Source: an uncultured Cycloclasticus sp.
Lineage (GTDB): Bacteria; Pseudomonadota; Gammaproteobacteria; Methylococcales; Cycloclasticaceae
Reading direction: 5' to 3'
Assembly: GCA_913057515.1 (NCBI GenBank)
Contig: CAJXOJ010000006.1
Coordinates: 1 to 64,000, forward strand
Length of the DNA stretch: 64,000 bases
The notes below the pieces were generated by a model. That model saw nothing but the letters and a program-made list of their open reading frames with translations, had not been told where the DNA came from and did not search any database. Both the position numbers and the translations under genes were made by a program. Shown here piece by piece: positions 61,005 through 64,000 of this stretch (within the stretch, counting starts at the first letter, position 1; each line of letters starts with the position of its first letter).

Positions 61005-62900
61005 ATGGGAACATTATTAAAAGTTTTTGGTGGGTTAGTTTTATTATTGCTTGTCGCTATTATTGTTGTACCACTAGTTGTCGACCCGAATGATTACCGT
61101 GAAGAAATTCAATCGGTTGTTAAAGAAAAAACAGGGCGTGATTTATCGATAAATGGTGACCTTAGCTTATCCATATTTCCTTGGGTCGGGATCGGTATTA
61201 ATGATGTCAGTCTAAGTAATGCGCCGGGCTTTAAAGCGGATCATTTTGCAGACATTAAAGAAGCAAGTGTAAAAGTTAAGTTGTTACCGTTGCTTGGTCG
61301 AAAAGTTGAGGTGAGTACGGTTGTTTTAAACGGACTGTATTTAAATCTTGCTAAGGACCGCACAGGTAAAACCAACTGGGATGATATGGCTTCATCATCG
61401 GTAGACAATGGCGAAAAACCGAGTGATATTGATGCTGATGAAACCTCGAGCGCAGCTTTAGGCGCTCTAGCGGTTGGAGGGCTGCAAATTATAGATGCAA
61501 ATATTGCGTGGGATGATGCTAGCAAAGGTGAGCAATACCATCTTGCTGATTTAGATTTAACTACAGATGCATTATCGATAGGCTCGCCAATGGGCATTGA
61601 TTTAGCATTTACCATCGATAGTAGTAAACCAAAAGCGACCGTGCGCTTGAAGCTTAATGGTGATTTGGTCATTAATTCAGCGCTAAATAAATTTGATTTC
61701 GAAGACTTGACGTTAGCGATTGATGCGGCGGGTGAGCCTATTCCTAATGGTGCGATGAAGGTTGATATAGCCAGTCACTTGATTGCTGATTTAGCTGGAT
61801 CGGGCAGCCTAACTTTAAACCCAGTGACGATTCAGTTTGATGACTCCACTTTATCGGGTAATGCATCGGTTAATAATTTTGATAAGCCAGCAGTCACCTT
61901 TGATTTGGCAGTTGATACGATAAATGTTGATCATTATCTACCTAAAACAACAGAAAATAGTAGCAAAGGAAACGGTACTAATAGCGCTTCTGTTCCACCC
62001 CCTGCGGCAGCAGCATTAATTCCTGTAGAAACCATTAGGAACTTAAACATTAATGGTTTGTTTAAGGTGCAATCGTTGATTGTTAATGGTTTAACAGCGC
62101 AGGAAGCCAGTGTAAAAGTTATTGCAAAGAATGGCGTGTTGAACTCGGAGCAGAGTGTTAAGAAATTTTATAATGGTAGCTATGAGGGTAAAACAACCGT
62201 CGATGCTCGCCAAAATACACCGATTATTAGCCTTAAAGAGCAGGTAACGGGGGTTAATATAGAACCGTTGTTGGATGACCTGATGGGGGAATCTAAGATT
62301 TCTGGTGTGGCCAATATCAAAGCAGCGTTAACCACACGCGGCAATACAGTACCCGCGTTTAAGTCTGCTTTGAATGGTACGGCAGAGTTCAGTTTTAAAG
62401 ACGGTAAGGTAAAAGGTATTGATGTAGCAGCGTTAATAAAGCAAGGAGAGGCTGTGCTTGATGGTGATGTATCTGCGATGACAACCCAAGGCAGTGGTGA
62501 AACAGCGTTTGCAAATATGTCTGGTTCGGCGCAAATAACGAATGGTTTGGTTAAAAATCAAGATTTGTTGATAGCTTCGCCCTTAATTAATATCAAGGGA
62601 GAGGGGACGGCAAATTTAGTCACTGAGGCATTAGACTATCGGTTAAATTTGCAAAGGACAAAAGCACTGAGTGAAACCGAGCAAGCAGATGAAAAAGACC
62701 TTAAAAATGTATTGATTCCGGTGAATGTGTCTGGAACATTTGCAAAACCAAGCATTAAGGTTGATGCGAAAGCGATTGTACTCGATACGCAAAAAGAAAA
62801 GATTGATGAAAAGAAAGCAGAGCTAAAAGAAAAACTTGATGAGAAAGTTGGGGATAAGCTAAAAGGCCCAGCGGGTGATTTATTAAAAAGCCTGTTTTAA
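61005..62900 (+). CDS. AsmA-family protein
   Basis: A 631-residue envelope protein with an N-terminal membrane helix (about 4-24), the AsmA start [51 protein letters not shown], and the AsmA C-terminal domain (about 400-580). AsmA-like proteins span the periplasm and are linked to phospholipid transport to the outer membrane and outer-membrane biogenesis. The C-terminal end is a Lys/Glu-rich helix (about 585-625). It precedes mutY, the order in Pseudomonas and relatives, and its last bases overlap the upstream part of the mutY frame. Confidence 0.93.
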   Translation: MGTLLKVFGGLVLLLLVAIIVVPLVVDPNDYREEIQSVVKEKTGRDLSINGDLSLSIFPWVGIGINDVSLSNAPGFKADHFADIKEASVKVKLLPLLGRKVEVSTVVLNGLYLNLAKDRTGKTNWDDMASSSVDNGEKPSDIDADETSSAALGALAVGGLQIIDANIAWDDASKGEQYHLADLDLTTDALSIGSPMGIDLAFTIDSSKPKATVRLKLNGDLVINSALNKFDFEDLTLAIDAAGEPIPNGAMKVDIASHLIADLAGSGSLTLNPVTIQFDDSTLSGNASVNNFDKPAVTFDLAVDTINVDHYLPKTTENSSKGNGTNSASVPPPAAAALIPVETIRNLNINGLFKVQSLIVNGLTAQEASVKVIAKNGVLNSEQSVKKFYNGSYEGKTTVDARQNTPIISLKEQVTGVNIEPLLDDLMGESKISGVANIKAALTTRGNTVPAFKSALNGTAEFSFKDGKVKGIDVAALIKQGEAVLDGDVSAMTTQGSGETAFANMSGSAQITNGLVKNQDLLIASPLINIKGEGTANLVTEALDYRLNLQRTKALSETEQADEKDLKNVLIPVNVSGTFAKPSIKVDAKAIVLDTQKEKIDEKKAELKEKLDEKVGDKLKGPAGDLLKSLF

Positions 62901-62923
62901 CCCAGCAAACTGAAGAGCTTTCG

Positions 62924-63973
62924 GTAGGGCCTGAGTATTTTCAGGCCCTTGTTCTAGGCTGGTTTGATTTACACGGCAGGAAAAGCTTGCCTTGGCAGCT
63001 GCCTCCAGAGCCATACCGTGTCTGGTTGTCTGAGATCATGCTGCAACAGACGCAAGTCACAACCGTCATACCGTACTTTGAGCGCTTTATTCAGCATTTC
63101 CCAAACATTGATGTGTTGGCAAAAGCACCATTAGATGACGTGCTGCATTATTGGTCAGGTTTAGGTTATTACGCGCGAGCAAGAAACCTTCACAAAACAG
63201 CCGTTATTATTGCGCAAGAGCATAAGGGGCGTTTCCCTGAGACAGTGGCAGAACTTGTTGATTTGCCCGGCATTGGTCGTTCTACGGCTGGTGCTATAGC
63301 CAGTTTATCAATGGGTCAGTCAGAAGCTATTCTGGATGGTAATGTAAAGCGCGTTCTATGCCGTTTTTTTGCCATTCAAGGTTGGTCTGGAAGTACTGCG
63401 ATTTTAAAGCGTTTATGGGATATTTCAGAGCAGTTAACGCCTAAGGAGCGAGCTGGGAATTATAACCAGGCGATGATGGATTTAGGCGCCACGGTTTGTA
63501 AACGATCAAAACCTGATTGTTCGCAATGCCCTTTAAAGGCAGATTGTTTAGCGTTAAAGAAAAACTTGGTGCAAGAGCTACCAACAGCAAAAAAACGAAT
63601 GAGCTTACCGGTAAAGAAACGCTATTGGCTGGTTTCAAAAAATGGGCAAGAAGTGTTATTAAAGCAAAGGCCGCCAGCAGGTTTATGGGGTGGCTTATGG
63701 GTGTTTCCTGAGTTTGAAACGTATGATGAATTAGTTGCCTGGTGTGATGGCAATGGCACTGATTTGAGAGGGGCAGAAAAGAGAGCTGAAAAACGTCACA
63801 CATTTTCACATTATCACTTAGATTACACGCCCATCGTTTGTTCGCCACCGGTGAAACGAGCGAAAGTTGAAGAAGATAATAAATCCAGCTGGTATGAAAT
63901 AAACAGCCATGTGAAAATAGGCCTCCCAAAACCGGTGAGTGAATTAATTGCTCAGCTAACGAATGAATCATAA
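62924..63973 (+). CDS. mutY: A/G-specific adenine glycosylase MutY, start codon unclear
   Basis: Removes adenine mispaired with 8-oxoguanine or G. Motifs: [12 protein letters not shown], the helix-hairpin-helix [14 protein letters not shown] with catalytic Asp shortly after (ILDGNVKRV), the [4Fe-4S] loop C-x6-C-x2-C-x5-C, and a C-terminal NUDIX-like 8-oxoG domain. Conserved N-terminal residues ([18 protein letters not shown]) begin upstream of the first canonical in-frame start, a TTG at 62987; no ATG, GTG, TTG or CTG lies in frame between the stop at 62876 and that TTG. By alignment to E. coli MutY the start would fall at a GTA (62924) preceded by GAAGAG. I give the homology-based boundary. 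Confidence 0.88.
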   Translation, partial: VGPEYFQALVLGWFDLHGRKSLPWQLPPEPYRVWLSEIMLQQTQVTTVIPYFERFIQHFPNIDVLAKAPLDDVLHYWSGLGYYARARNLHKTAVIIAQEHKGRFPETVAELVDLPGIGRSTAGAIASLSMGQSEAILDGNVKRVLCRFFAIQGWSGSTAILKRLWDISEQLTPKERAGNYNQAMMDLGATVCKRSKPDCSQCPLKADCLALKKNLVQELPTAKKRMSLPVKKRYWLVSKNGQEVLLKQRPPAGLWGGLWVFPEFETYDELVAWCDGNGTDLRGAEKRAEKRHTFSHYHLDYTPIVCSPPVKRAKVEEDNKSSWYEINSHVKIGLPKPVSELIAQLTNES

Positions 63974-63987
63974 ACAGAGTTAATACT

Positions 63988-64000
63988 ATGTACTGTCAAA
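63988..64000 (+). CDS. Possible start of the next gene (cut by the window edge)
   Basis: An ATG 15 bp after the mutY stop opens a frame (M-Y-C-Q) to the edge. In related bacteria mutY is followed by yggX, but four codons are too few to identify it. Confidence 0.25.

Overview
This 64 kb window is ordinary chromosomal core DNA of a moderately AT-rich gammaproteobacterium. Gene content (glnA-ntrBC, secB, envC, AmpG, metXW, pilMNOPQ-aroKB-gltBD-hemE, pilTU next to yggS-proC-yggT) and gene order strongly resemble Pseudomonas and other non-enteric Gammaproteobacteria. The AT bias and a class 1B-type dihydroorotate dehydrogenase would suit a Thiotrichales/Piscirickettsiaceae-like organism such as Cycloclasticus or Methylophaga, but that placement is inference. 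I saw no rRNA, tRNA, insertion sequence, prophage, CRISPR array or integron, and no gene-free stretch above 300 bases.

Layout. 0-5.3 kb: end of a cation diffusion facilitator gene, then a nitrogen-control block (glnA, a DUF4124 protein, ntrB, ntrC) with a sigma-54 promoter and NtrC boxes readable in the DNA. 5.3-9.1 kb, mostly minus strand: pyrD, trmL (plus), gpsA, secB, a membrane rhodanese and an ArsR-type regulator whose cysteines fit a persulfide sensor. 9.1-14 kb: gpmI-envC-ctpA-polysaccharide deacetylase (cell division and envelope). 14-18.6 kb: sulfite reductase with a DUF934 partner, divergent from metX-metW-DUF4426. 18.6-24.2 kb: ampG, xthA, rpmE, an M48 protease and gltA.

24.3-42.7 kb: mrcA (PBP1A) divergent from pilMNOPQ, then aroK-aroB-damX-like, gltB-gltD, hemE and a SelW-like protein. 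A near-perfect CRP/Vfr-type site lies between mrcA and pilM. 42.8-52.6 kb, minus strand: pilT, pilU, the minor pseudopilin set (fimT, pilV, pilW, pilX), the large adhesin pilY1 and a pilin pilE. With pilMNOPQ this places a large part of a type IV pilus machine within 26 kb. 52.7-57.2 kb: yggS-proC-yggT-yggU and an uncharacterised dynamin-like GTPase. 57.2-60 kb, minus strand: trmB, a fused thiS-thiG gene and a DAHP synthase. 60-64 kb: an HDOD gene broken by an in-frame TGA, an AsmA-like protein and mutY, whose conserved N-terminus has no canonical start codon.

Functional themes are nitrogen assimilation (glnA, ntrBC, gltBD), sulfur and methionine metabolism, type IV pili, and envelope growth. 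No obvious new multi-gene defence or mobile system is present. The best candidates for new biology are the dynamin-like GTPase, the ThiS-ThiG fusion, the regulator-rhodanese pair, and the two damaged or recoded genes near the right end.
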